Assembly: GCA_965261925.1 (NCBI GenBank)
Contig: OZ253486.1
Coordinates: 2,976,001 to 3,040,000, forward strand
From: Bin87 sp965261925
Lineage (GTDB): Bacteria; Chloroflexota; Dehalococcoidia; Lucifugimonadales; UBA3495
Length of the DNA stretch: 64,000 nt
Direction: 5' to 3'
Of this stretch, positions 33,103-41,629 are shown one piece after another (positions within the stretch are counted from its first letter, which is position 1; the number at the start of each line of letters is the position of its first letter). Under the pieces are notes generated by a model. It saw only the letters and a program-made list of their open reading frames with translations, did not search any database and was not told where the DNA came from. The position numbers and the translations under genes were made by a program.

Positions 33103-35367
33103 ATGACCAACATCGTGCTTTCAAACACCAACTATAAGGTCGTCGGCACGCGGCCTATTCGCCACGACGGCGCCGACAAGGTGACAGGGCGGGCCAAATA
33201 CGGCGCGGACTTTGAGATGAGCGGAATGCTCTTCGGCAAGGTTCTGCGGAGCCCCCACGCCCACGCGCGGATCAAGTCCATCGACACCTCCGCCGCCGAA
33301 GCGTTGCCTGGCGTGCAAGCCGTGGTGACCGGCGCCGATCTTCCCATTGCCGGCAAGGAAAATCCCCCGATGTCCGCGCGATCGGCGAGCAACAACATCC
33401 TGGCAGCGGGCAAGGCCCTGTTCCGCGGGCACCCCATCGCGGCCGTGGCAGCCGACTCAGCGCACGTCGCGGAAGAAGCGGCCGGGCTGATTAAGGTGGA
33501 CTACGAAGTCCTACGGGCCAGCACCACCGTGCTGGACGCCATGAAAGACGACGCGGAATTGCTCCACGAGGACATGACCACGACGGAGTTCGGCGAAGAC
33601 ACCGACAAGCACAGCAACATCTCCAACAGGTTCGTGTACGAACAGGGCGACGTGGAAACGGCGTTCGCGGAGGCTGACTTCGTGATCGAACGCGAATTCA
33701 ACACGCGCACCGTGCACCAGGGCTACATCGAGCCCCAGAATGCCTCCGCTTTCTGGAATGCGGACGGCTACCTGACGGTTTGGACGAGCACGCAGGGCGC
33801 ATTCGTGGCCCGCGACAACCTTGCCAGCGTACTGGAACTACCGGTTTCGCGCGTCAAGGTCGTGCCCATGGAAATCGGCGGCGGGTTCGGCGGGAAGATT
33901 CCGCTGTACCTGGAGCCGTTAGCCGCGCTGCTTTCGAAGAAGACCGGCCGTCCGGTCAAGATGCAGATGAGCCGCACCGAGACCTTTGAGGCCACCGGCC
34001 CCACGTCGGGCGCCTGGGTCAAGATCAAGATGGGCGCCAAGAGCGACGGCACGCTGGTCGCAGCCGACGCGGTCCTTTGCTACGAGGCGGGCGCATTTCC
34101 CGGGGCTTCGCCGGTGACGGCTGGCGCCCAGTGCGTATTCTCGCCGTACGACCTCGCCAATCAGCGGGTTGAGGGCTATGACGTGGTCACCAACAAGCCA
34201 CGGTCCTTCGCGTACCGCGCTCCAGGGGCCCCGATTTCCGCCTTCGGAGGCGAGCAGGTCGTGGACGAATTGGCCGCAAAGTGCGGAATGGATCCGCTGG
34301 AGTTCCGCCTGAAGAACGCCAGCACGGAAGGCAGCCGGAGGGTCGACGGGCCGCAGTTCCGCGTGATCGGCAACGTTGAAACCCTCGAAGCGGCAAAGGA
34401 CACGGACCACTACAAGTCGGAGTTGTCCGGCGCCAACCGCGGCCGCGGCGTGGCCAGCGGCTACTGGATGAATATCGGGTTGGCGTCCAGCGCCAGCATC
34501 AGCGTCAACGCCGACGGGACCATCGGCTTGGTGGAAGGATCGACGGACATCGGCGGTTCCCGCGCGTCAATCGCGATGCAGGCGGCCGAGGTTCTGGGCA
34601 TCCCCGCCGAAGACGTGCGCCCCAACGTCGGCGACACCGACGCGGTGGGCTACACCTTCCTGACCGGCGGCAGCCGCACGACGTTCGCGACCGGTTGGGC
34701 CGCCTACGAGTGCGCCCAGGAAATCAAGCGCAAGATGACCGACCGCGCCGCCCAGATCTGGGAGAAGGACGCGTCGGAAATCGACCTCGCTGACGGCATT
34801 TTCAAGCATAACTCCGATGAAGACCTGCAGATGTCCTTCAAGGAACTGTCCTCGCAACTGGCGCGGACGGGCGGCCCCATTTCCGCGCAGGTGAGCGTGA
34901 GCCCCGGCGGAGAGGGCGGCGCATTCGGCACCCACCTGGTGGACGTCGAGGTTGATCGGGACACCGGCAAGGTGGAAATTCTGCGGTACACCGTGGTGCA
35001 GGACGCGGGCAAGGCGATCCACCCGAGCTACGTGGAAGGCCAGATGCAGGGCGGCGCCGTCCAGGGCATCGGCTGGGCGCTCAACGAAGAGTACTTCATG
35101 AACGACTCCGGCGACATGGTCAACTCCAGCTTCCTGGACTACCGGATGCCGACCAGCCTGGACCTGCCCATGATCGACACGGTCATCGTGGAAAAGGCCA
35201 ACCCGGGACATCCCTACGGCGTGCGCGGCGTGGGCGAAGTGCCCATCGTTCCTCCGATGGCCGCCATCGCCAATGCCATCCACAACGCCATCGGCATCCG
35301 CATGGAAAATCTGCCGATGTCGCCCGGCGCCATCCTGGAAGAACTCTGGGACAACAACGGCAGCTAA
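33103..35367 (+). CDS. Xanthine dehydrogenase-family molybdopterin-binding subunit
   Basis: 754 residues, the large molybdenum subunit of xanthine dehydrogenase/CoxL-type hydroxylases. It opens VGTRPIRHDGADKVTGRAKYGAD. Cofactor blocks: EIGGGFGGKIPLYLEP, SFAYRAPGAPISAFGGEQVVDE and, near the C-terminus, GVRGVGEVPIVPPMAAIANAI with the catalytic Glu. The active loop AYRAPG is not the AYRCSFR of form I CO dehydrogenase, so CO oxidation is not inferred. No FAD or iron-sulfur subunit is nearby, which is odd for a three-subunit enzyme. A paralogue lies at 48169-50460. Confidence 0.88.
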   Translation: MTNIVLSNTNYKVVGTRPIRHDGADKVTGRAKYGADFEMSGMLFGKVLRSPHAHARIKSIDTSAAEALPGVQAVVTGADLPIAGKENPPMSARSASNNILAAGKALFRGHPIAAVAADSAHVAEEAAGLIKVDYEVLRASTTVLDAMKDDAELLHEDMTTTEFGEDTDKHSNISNRFVYEQGDVETAFAEADFVIEREFNTRTVHQGYIEPQNASAFWNADGYLTVWTSTQGAFVARDNLASVLELPVSRVKVVPMEIGGGFGGKIPLYLEPLAALLSKKTGRPVKMQMSRTETFEATGPTSGAWVKIKMGAKSDGTLVAADAVLCYEAGAFPGASPVTAGAQCVFSPYDLANQRVEGYDVVTNKPRSFAYRAPGAPISAFGGEQVVDELAAKCGMDPLEFRLKNASTEGSRRVDGPQFRVIGNVETLEAAKDTDHYKSELSGANRGRGVASGYWMNIGLASSASISVNADGTIGLVEGSTDIGGSRASIAMQAAEVLGIPAEDVRPNVGDTDAVGYTFLTGGSRTTFATGWAAYECAQEIKRKMTDRAAQIWEKDASEIDLADGIFKHNSDEDLQMSFKELSSQLARTGGPISAQVSVSPGGEGGAFGTHLVDVEVDRDTGKVEILRYTVVQDAGKAIHPSYVEGQMQGGAVQGIGWALNEEYFMNDSGDMVNSSFLDYRMPTSLDLPMIDTVIVEKANPGHPYGVRGVGEVPIVPPMAAIANAIHNAIGIRMENLPMSPGAILEELWDNNGS

Positions 35368-35394
35368 GCTCCGGGTACATCACAGCGTCTTTAA

Positions 35395-35423
35395 GCCGGC
35401 GGCGGTTGCCAATCGCCGCCGGC
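35395..35423 (+). terminator. Hairpin after the XDH-type gene
   Basis: GCCGGCGGCG (35395-35404) pairs perfectly with CGCCGCCGGC (35414-35423) around a 9-base loop, followed by ATTTCT. It lies 28 bases past the stop at 35367. Confidence 0.65.
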
Positions 35424-35459
35424 ATTTCTAATCACAAAGCAGACAAGGAGGCCACTATC

Positions 35460-36008
35460 ATGGCTCGCGTACCCTTCGCCACCAGGGAAAATATGGACGC
35501 CGCCGGACAGGCGGTGTGGGATGACATCGAAACCTCGCGCGGCGGCGTGCAGCGCAACTACGCCGCGATCCTGAACAACCCGCAGGCGGCGAGCAACTTC
35601 GCTCACCTCGGCGGCTACGTCCGCTTCCAGACGCCGCTGCCTGCTCGCGTCAAGGCGGTCGCCATCCTGACAGCGGCGCGGGAAGCCTGCGGGCACTACG
35701 TCTGGACGGTGAACCAGCCCGCCGCCCGCAACGCCGGGCTGGGCGATGCCGAAATTTCCACGATCCACGAATACCGCGCCCCCAACGGGCTCACCGGTGA
35801 CGATGCCGCAGTTTCGGGTTTTGTGATCGAACTGCTGCGTCAGCACCGCATATCCGACGCCACTTTCGCCGCGGTCCAGGGCATCATCGGCGACGCCGGC
35901 ATCGTCGACCTGCTGGTGGTGGTCTCCTACTACCACGGTCTGGCCCATGCCCTGCAGGCCCTGGCAGTTGAACTGCCCGACGGCACGGCGGACGCGCTGA
36001 CCTACTGA
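35460..36008 (+). CDS. Carboxymuconolactone decarboxylase / AhpD-like family protein
   Basis: 182 residues, all-helical CMD/AhpD fold. NYAAILNNPQAASNFAHLG and LPARVKAVAILTAAREACGHY are the typical helices; the active region reads ACGHYVWTVN. There is a single Cys, not the CxxC of peroxidase-active AhpD, so the activity is unclear. ATG 35460 has AAGGAGG upstream. It converges with the nuclease gene on the other strand, overlapping by 7 bases. Confidence 0.82.
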   Translation: MARVPFATRENMDAAGQAVWDDIETSRGGVQRNYAAILNNPQAASNFAHLGGYVRFQTPLPARVKAVAILTAAREACGHYVWTVNQPAARNAGLGDAEISTIHEYRAPNGLTGDDAAVSGFVIELLRQHRISDATFAAVQGIIGDAGIVDLLVVVSYYHGLAHALQALAVELPDGTADALTY

Positions 36009-37351
36009 CCGGCCTGCTCCGCCTCGTACTCGCGGAGGCAGTTGACGATCACCTCGTTCATCGCCGGGAACTCGTTCTCGGCGAAGTTTTTTACCCAAGC
36101 GTGTATCTTCCCGCGAACGGATGGGTCGTCCCACCGCTTTAGGTCCGCTTCCTCCAAGATATGCTCTTTCGCGTCCAGAACGACCCATCCGCTTCGGTAA
36201 CTTGGGTCCCTCGGTGTGAACAGGCCCGGTTCATTGATGGCGTTGTCAAACAACCGTCTCCTAAACGTTTCATCGGGTGCGGGCGACAGCCCCACATCGA
36301 AGTACGGAAGGTTCATAGCACCATCCCTGAAATTGATTTGAAACAAGATCAACGCAGAGGATTGTGGGAGCCACCCGGTTCCTGTTTCTTGGGTTTCAAA
36401 GTCATTCCATGCCAGTGACCGGAACCGAAGAAAACCCGAGTCTTCACGGTCCAGGCTCCATCCGGGTACGTCGCGAATCGCAATCCGAAATTCTCGCTTC
36501 ATTTCTTCAATGTAGTTTGGTTTGTGCTGTATGATCAGTTCTATTGCGTCTTTGTGCTCCAAGTAAATCTGACGGGCCAATTGGCGAACGCTGGTCTCCG
36601 GCACGATGTTCCTCCTCAGAGTGGTTGCATATTGCCTCAAAAAAGCGCGAACGTCTTCCTCGATTGGCCTGCTGTGGTCATCAACTATCTCCCGCACAAT
36701 GTTGAGAACCGTTGCGTAAGCGGTCGGCGTCCAGTAACGGCGTTCTTCGTCCTTGTCAGCCGGTATGCCTCTAGGGGTCAGGAAGACATGATGCCTGGCG
36801 AAATCCGGATACGAGTCCGCCAACGCTTTCCTGTAGCGAGTCAATTGATTGCTATGTTCGCTGGAAAACACCTTGTTCTCGATGGCGCAGAGAACACGGG
36901 CTGACCGGTTTAGGATCAAAATGTCCAGATACCCCCAATGGTCGCCGACCAAATTCGCCCATTCCCGGGTCACCTCGGACTGTGACCAGTCAGCCTCGAG
37001 TAGTTCATCGCCAGCTCCGGTCTGTTGTAGAAATGATTTGAGGATTGCATCACGCATCCCGTGGCTCTCATGATGATCGAGCAGCCAGGCAATGCAGTTG
37101 GAGTGGAACTCTTCATTTCCCCATAAACGCTCTCCTGAACCGAGCCGCGACTGACCAACGAAATCCAAGGCATCGAATTCGGAGCGTTGTAATCTAACCA
37201 ATTCCTCCAACTTCTTCAGGCGTTCATCGGACCCGACATTTTGGATCGCCTCGACTCGGCCCGCTAGTTCTGCAGCAACCATATCCTCCAACAGTTCCAA
37301 ATCAGCTCTCACGTTCTCCAGTGCCGCCATCTCCCCCGCATCAATTTGCAT
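36002..37351 (-). CDS. PD-(D/E)XK nuclease family protein
   Basis: About 449 residues from ATG 37351. The middle shows the nuclease core: GYLDILILNRSARVLCAIEN followed by K, that is D...(E)xK, then SNQLTRYRKAL, matching the PD-(D/E)XK_4-type family (PF14281-like) often found near defence systems. An N-terminal helical part precedes it, and an alpha/beta C-terminal part of about 200 residues is not recognised. No partner gene is adjacent. GC is lower than the flanking genes (32 of 60 bases at 36541-36600), which suggests acquisition. Confidence 0.75.
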   Translation of the reverse strand: MQIDAGEMAALENVRADLELLEDMVAAELAGRVEAIQNVGSDERLKKLEELVRLQRSEFDALDFVGQSRLGSGERLWGNEEFHSNCIAWLLDHHESHGMRDAILKSFLQQTGAGDELLEADWSQSEVTREWANLVGDHWGYLDILILNRSARVLCAIENKVFSSEHSNQLTRYRKALADSYPDFARHHVFLTPRGIPADKDEERRYWTPTAYATVLNIVREIVDDHSRPIEEDVRAFLRQYATTLRRNIVPETSVRQLARQIYLEHKDAIELIIQHKPNYIEEMKREFRIAIRDVPGWSLDREDSGFLRFRSLAWNDFETQETGTGWLPQSSALILFQINFRDGAMNLPYFDVGLSPAPDETFRRRLFDNAINEPGLFTPRDPSYRSGWVVLDAKEHILEEADLKRWDDPSVRGKIHAWVKNFAENEFPAMNEVIVNCLREYEAEQAGQ

Positions 37352-37422
37352 ATTCACCGCCAACCCGCTACAAAGTGGGAGCATCCCCCCGCGATTATAC
37401 GAACAGTTCCGGAGGTACCAAC

Positions 37423-38079
37423 ATGCCCGCAGAGTACGCGTATTTCGTTCAGATGGATATTCCGGCCGATTGGGAGGCCGACTTCAACCGGGTGTATGAC
37501 ACCGAGCACGCCAAGTACCTGTGCCAGGCGCCGGGCGTGCACACGTGCAGCCGGTATGCGCTGGAGTCGAGCAACGCTAACCAGTTCGCCAAGTATGCCG
37601 CCCTTTACGCCATCGACGAACCTGGGGTTCCTTACTCCGAGGGTTGGCGCATTGAGGGTGAGAAGGGGGACTGGGCGACCAAGATCCGGCCCCACGCTAC
37701 CAATCGCACGCACACCATGCTGAAGCGGACCGCAGCGGCGGGCGACGCTACCGCCGAGGCGCCCTACATCTTCGTCGTGCGTACCGACATCCCGGCCGAC
37801 GACGAGGAGCAGTTCAACCATCTCTACGATACCGTCCATCTGCCCGGCCTGTGCGAGGTTAGCGGGGTGCTGGGCGCCACGCGGTACCGGGTGGAGGCCA
37901 CCAACGCGGACGGTTTCCCGAAGTACGCCGCCGTGTACCAGATCGAGAGTCCGTCAGTGCTGGAGTCCGACCCCTGGAAAGCCGCAGCCCAGGACGAATG
38001 GGCGGCCAAAGTCAGCCACAAGTGCGTCGGCCTGACGCGCGCCGTCATGCGGCAGGTGGCGCGCCATCCGCAGGGCTGA
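37423..38079 (+). CDS. EthD-like dimeric alpha/beta-barrel protein, duplicated domain
   Basis: 218 residues with two ferredoxin-like halves: DIPADWEADFNRVYDTEHAK (near residue 12) and DIPADDEEQFNHLYDTVHLP (near 123), each followed by a VPG/PGV-type turn and Tyr-rich strands. It is a paralogue of 16996-17655. ATG 37423 has GGAGG upstream. rnhA follows after 5 bases. Role unknown. Confidence 0.75.
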   Translation: MPAEYAYFVQMDIPADWEADFNRVYDTEHAKYLCQAPGVHTCSRYALESSNANQFAKYAALYAIDEPGVPYSEGWRIEGEKGDWATKIRPHATNRTHTMLKRTAAAGDATAEAPYIFVVRTDIPADDEEQFNHLYDTVHLPGLCEVSGVLGATRYRVEATNADGFPKYAAVYQIESPSVLESDPWKAAAQDEWAAKVSHKCVGLTRAVMRQVARHPQG

Positions 38080-38084
38080 TTCCG

Positions 38085-38576
38085 ATGGCAACAGAAGTCA
38101 CCATCCACACCGACGGGGCCTGCCTGGGCAACCCGGGACCGGGCGGCTACGGCGTCATCCTGGACCACCAGGGCCGGCGCAAGGAACTGTCGGGCGGCTA
38201 CTCGCTGACGACCAATAATCGCATGGAGTTGTTGGCGGTCATCGTCGGTCTGGAAGCCCTGACCAAGCCGTGCCAAGTCACCCTGCACTCCGACTCCCGC
38301 TACGTGGTGGACGCCGTCAGCAAGGGGTGGGCGGCCAAATGGCAACGCAACGGCTGGATGCGAAACAAGCGCGAGGCAGCGGTCAATCCCGACCTTTGGG
38401 AGCGCCTGCTGGACCTGTTGGAACGGTATCCCACCGACTTCCGGTGGGTGCGAGGCCACAGCGGGAACGCGGAAAACGAACGGTGCGACGCTTTAGCCAG
38501 CGCGGCGGCGCGACTCCATGGCCTGCCCGCCGACCCAGGGTATCCGCCAGGGAATCGGTCGCGATTGCCGGTCTAG
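38085..38576 (+). CDS. rnhA: Ribonuclease HI
   Basis: Cuts the RNA strand of RNA-DNA hybrids. All four catalytic carboxylates are visible: Asp in IHTDGACLGNPGPGG, Glu in NNRMELLAV, Asp in LHSDSRYVVDAV, and Asp in GHSGNAENERCDALA. The basic handle region KWQRNGWMRNKREAAVN is present. At 163 residues it is slightly longer than the Escherichia coli enzyme because of a short tail. ATG 38085. Confidence 0.95.
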   Translation: MATEVTIHTDGACLGNPGPGGYGVILDHQGRRKELSGGYSLTTNNRMELLAVIVGLEALTKPCQVTLHSDSRYVVDAVSKGWAAKWQRNGWMRNKREAAVNPDLWERLLDLLERYPTDFRWVRGHSGNAENERCDALASAAARLHGLPADPGYPPGNRSRLPV

Positions 38577-38685
38577 TTCGCGAGCTGGGCAAAAAAAGGA
38601 GCGGCCGGCCCCGAAGGAAGTAGTCGCTGGAGGAGCGGCTCACTACCGGTCGCTGGCGTTCCATTTTATCCTTGCAATCGCTCGG

Positions 38686-38715
38686 TTGCAACGGGCTACA
38701 TAATTTCGCTACAAT
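38686..38715 (+). promoter_or_regulatory. Promoter of the EF-G-like gene
   Basis: TTGCAA (38686-38691), 18 bases, TACAAT (38710-38715): 4/6 and 5/6 to consensus, in a locally AT-richer stretch 43 bases before the ATG. Confidence 0.55.
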
Positions 38716-38757
38716 CGGCTAACCGCAACCTGTTTCAGGAACAAAAGGGGAACCATC

Positions 38758-40785
38758 ATGGCCGTATCCGCCAGCACCATCCGCAACGTCGCTCTGCTTT
38801 CCCATAGCGGCGCGGGCAAGACCACCCTTGTCGAGACCATGTTGTTCAATGCCCAGGTGATAAACCGCCTGGGGAGAGTGGAGGACGGCACCACCGTTTC
38901 AGACTACGAACCGGAGGAAAATCGGCGGTCGTCCAGCGTCCAGATGAGCCTGATGCGGTTGGATGACGGCGACAGCAAGATCAACATGCTGGACACCCCT
39001 GGATATGACGAGTTCCTCGGGGAAGCCGTCGCCGCGGTCAGGGTGGTCGAGTCCGCTGTGATAGTGGTGGCCGCTCCCACGGGCGTTGACGTCGGCACCG
39101 AACGGGGATGGAACATGGCCCAGGAGCGGGGCCTGGCGGTAGCCTTCGTGCTGAACAAGATGGACCGGGAAAACGCCAGTTTTGAGCGCAGCGTCCAGGA
39201 GCTGCAGGACATATTCGGGACCCGCTGCGTACCGTTCCAATTGCCCGTCGGTGAGGCCCAGGACTTCACCGGCCTGGTCAGCGTGATCGATCCGCCCGCC
39301 GACATGCCCGCCGGCGTCATCGGCGATTTCGACGCGGCCCGCGAACGCCTCATCGAAGCGGTGGCGGAATCGGACGACGAACTGGCTGACAAGTACCTGG
39401 AAGGGGAAGACATCACCGCCGCAGAGGTGACCGCCGGCGCCCGCAAAGCCATTATTAGCGGCGACCTCATTCCCATCCTGGTCACCTCCGCGACGCAGGA
39501 CATTGGAGTGAACGAGTTGGTACAGGTGATGCGCGACTTTCTGCCGTCGCCGGCCGACAGCCCTCAAACCTCCGGCGACGACGACATGGCGCCCGACAGC
39601 GCGGGTCCGGCTGCCGCGGTGGTGTTCAAAACGACGTCCGACGCGTTCGTGGGCAAGCTCTCGATGTTCCGCGTGTTCCGCGGGTCGATGAAGTCCAACG
39701 GCGATATCTACAACGTCAACCGCAACCAGTCCGAGCGGCTGGGCCAGCTCTACTTGCCGCAGGGCAACAGCCAGGAAAACGTGGCCGAGGTGGTGGCCGG
39801 CGACATTGCCGCCGTCGGCAAGCTGGGCTCCACCCTGACGGGCAACACCCTGTGCGCCAGCGATGCCCGCGTCACGCTCCCCGGCATCGAATTCCCCAAG
39901 GGCTTCTACTCGTTGGCGGTGGTTCCCGCCACGCAGGCCGACTTGGACAAGATGTCAACCTCGTTGGCCAGGATTGTCGAGGACGACCCCAGCCTGCAGT
40001 TCACCCGCAATCCGGAAACCAGCGAGAGTCTGCTGACCGGTTTGGGCGAGGTGCAGATCGAAGTCGCTCTGGATCGTATCAAGCGGAAGTTCGGGGCCAG
40101 CCTGAACGTCAAGCTGCCCGTCGTACCCTACCGGGAGACGATCACGCAGATCACCAAATCCGAATACCGCCACAAGAAGCAGACCGGCGGCAGCGGCCAA
40201 TACGGCCACGTCCTGCTCCGGCTGGAGCCCAAGATCCGAGACGAAGGCTTCGAATTCAGCAACGAGGTCGTGGGAGGACGGGTGCCGCGGGAACTCATTC
40301 CGGCCGTGGAGAAGGGCGTCGTCAGCATGCTGAAAGAAGGCGTGTTGGCCGGATTCCCAGTGGTCGATCTCAAAGCAGTGCTCTACGACGGCAGCACCCA
40401 CCCGGTGGACGGCAAACCCATCGCCTTCGAGATTGCCGGCAGCCAGGCGCTGCGCCAGGGCATGACCAAGGCGTCGCCAGTCCTGCTGGAGCCCATCGTG
40501 AAGTTGTACGTCACGGTGCCGGAGAACTATACCGGGGACATCATCAGCGACATCAACAGCAAGCGCGGCCGCATTTTGGGCATGGTTCCGGAGACTCGCT
40601 ACACCATCGTTGAGGCTGAGGTGCCGCAGTCCGAGGTGCAGCGGTACTCCCAGGACCTGCGTTCCATGACCGGAGGGCGCGGTTCGTACCGTTTCGAATT
40701 CGGCCACTACGAACAGGTGCCCCAGAACATCGAGCAGCGAGTGATCGATACCGCCAAGCAGGCCAAGGCGGTAACCATCGCATAG
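38758..40785 (+). CDS. Elongation factor G-like translational GTPase (EF-G2 type)
   Basis: 675 residues with the EF-G domain order. The G1 loop is LLSHSGAGKTTLVETML (canonical EF-G has AHIDAGKT, so this is the EF-G-like subgroup), G3 is MLDTPGYDEF, G4 is NKMD. Domains II to V follow, with TGLGEVQIEVALDRIKRKFG, QTGGSGQYGHV and the C-terminal GRILGMVPETRYTIVEAEVP. Such secondary EF-Gs may act in ribosome recycling or lack classical translocation activity; not resolved here. ATG 38758 with AAAAGGGG. A hairpin follows the stop. Confidence 0.9.
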   Translation: MAVSASTIRNVALLSHSGAGKTTLVETMLFNAQVINRLGRVEDGTTVSDYEPEENRRSSSVQMSLMRLDDGDSKINMLDTPGYDEFLGEAVAAVRVVESAVIVVAAPTGVDVGTERGWNMAQERGLAVAFVLNKMDRENASFERSVQELQDIFGTRCVPFQLPVGEAQDFTGLVSVIDPPADMPAGVIGDFDAARERLIEAVAESDDELADKYLEGEDITAAEVTAGARKAIISGDLIPILVTSATQDIGVNELVQVMRDFLPSPADSPQTSGDDDMAPDSAGPAAAVVFKTTSDAFVGKLSMFRVFRGSMKSNGDIYNVNRNQSERLGQLYLPQGNSQENVAEVVAGDIAAVGKLGSTLTGNTLCASDARVTLPGIEFPKGFYSLAVVPATQADLDKMSTSLARIVEDDPSLQFTRNPETSESLLTGLGEVQIEVALDRIKRKFGASLNVKLPVVPYRETITQITKSEYRHKKQTGGSGQYGHVLLRLEPKIRDEGFEFSNEVVGGRVPRELIPAVEKGVVSMLKEGVLAGFPVVDLKAVLYDGSTHPVDGKPIAFEIAGSQALRQGMTKASPVLLEPIVKLYVTVPENYTGDIISDINSKRGRILGMVPETRYTIVEAEVPQSEVQRYSQDLRSMTGGRGSYRFEFGHYEQVPQNIEQRVIDTAKQAKAVTIA

Positions 40786-40802
40786 CTGCGTCGAAACTTC
40801 CC

Positions 40803-40839
40803 AAAAAATCGCGGCGCCAATTCAATTGGCGCCGCGATT
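40803..40839. terminator. Bidirectional terminator, best for the minus strand
   Basis: Perfect inverted repeat AATCGCGGCGCCAATT (40807-40822) / AATTGGCGCCGCGATT (40824-40839). Six A's at 40803-40808 give a T-run when read on the minus strand, so it should end transcripts from the 41592 gene as well as the EF-G-like gene converging on it. Confidence 0.75.
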
Positions 40840-40888
40840 GATTCTATTCCGTGGGGGCTACGCCCTTCATCACGGCAAACAAGGCTTT

Positions 40889-41008
40889 TTAGGTGAACAT
40901 CAGCTGCTTACTGGATTCCGTGCCCCCGGTTTTCCGAAGATTTTCTAGTATCTGGTCGCGGTGCCGGTCGAACGCCTTGGCCTGCGTCAACTCTTCCGCC
41001 AAGCACAC
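40889..41008 (-). CDS. Possible 39-residue protein downstream of the UDG-like gene
   Basis: GTG 41008 to TAA 40889, with GGAG 11 bases upstream. The product is mostly one amphipathic, charged helix (CLAEELTQAKAFDRHRDQIL). It begins 14 bases after the UDG-like stop, and the terminator lies 50 bases beyond it, so it is transcribed. Coding status is uncertain; no family recognised. Confidence 0.3.
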   Translation of the reverse strand: MCLAEELTQAKAFDRHRDQILENLRKTGGTESSKQLMFT

Positions 41009-41022
41009 AAGGTCATTTGCTC

Positions 41023-41592
41023 CTACATTTTGGCGAAGTCCTGATAATCCCGGGGCATGAGCTGCGGAGCTATGGTTCTGGCTAAGGACGCCTGATTGGA
41101 GAAGTGAAGAAGCGATCCCCTGAGGCGCGGAGTTCTACGTTTTTTCAGATAGTTATAAACCCGCCGTCCAACCGCAATTACTGGAGCTCGAGGTTTTGAC
41201 ACCAGTTTGAGCTCTTGCCTTAGCAGTGGATACCATTCGGGCCAGCGCTTGGAGGCCGTACTTTTCGCATGGTTAGTAGACATTGCTCCCTTTGCCAAAT
41301 CCGTTATGAAGTAACTTTGCCCATCCTCGCATAAGTAATTCCGCGCACAGAAGTGCAGAATAAAATCGCCCACTGAAGCGTAAAGATTCCTGGCTACGTT
41401 GTGAGTGCCGTCGGCCGCCTTGGCGGTGGACGGCTCCATTACGATTAGTACGAAATCGACTGGAGCCTTGGGCGGGACGGTTGGCAGGTAGTAACTTGCT
41501 TCCTTCCCCTTCCACCCAAAGCGTTCGTTGTCTTTCCCTACCTGATCTTTAAATTTGCCCTCCAGAACGCGGTAATCTTGCAGAAACGTCAT
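41023..41592 (-). CDS. Uracil-DNA-glycosylase-superfamily-like protein
   Basis: 189 residues, not matched with confidence. The order of short motifs resembles the UDG fold: DFVLIVMEPSTA (first strand and loop), SYFITDLAKGAM (central strand, like the N-x-x-K region), LVSKPRAPVIAVGRRVYNYL (like the helix and strand ending in (L)xGxxA) and LLHFSNQAS (position of the H-P-S motif, here HFSN). The hallmark catalytic residues are not conserved, so activity is unproven. GC is lower than neighbours (30 of 60 at 41341-41400). It stands 37 bases after the mutase stop. Confidence 0.4.
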   Translation of the reverse strand: MTFLQDYRVLEGKFKDQVGKDNERFGWKGKEASYYLPTVPPKAPVDFVLIVMEPSTAKAADGTHNVARNLYASVGDFILHFCARNYLCEDGQSYFITDLAKGAMSTNHAKSTASKRWPEWYPLLRQELKLVSKPRAPVIAVGRRVYNYLKKRRTPRLRGSLLHFSNQASLARTIAPQLMPRDYQDFAKM

Positions 41593-41629
41593 GTTTGCTG
41601 ATCCTCACTATGGGGTGGATTGGCAAGAA

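Noticed and set aside
33103..35367. CoxL, form I aerobic CO dehydrogenase
   Set aside because: The active loop reads AYRAPG and not AYRCSFR, and no coxM or coxS gene is adjacent. The same applies to 48169-50460.
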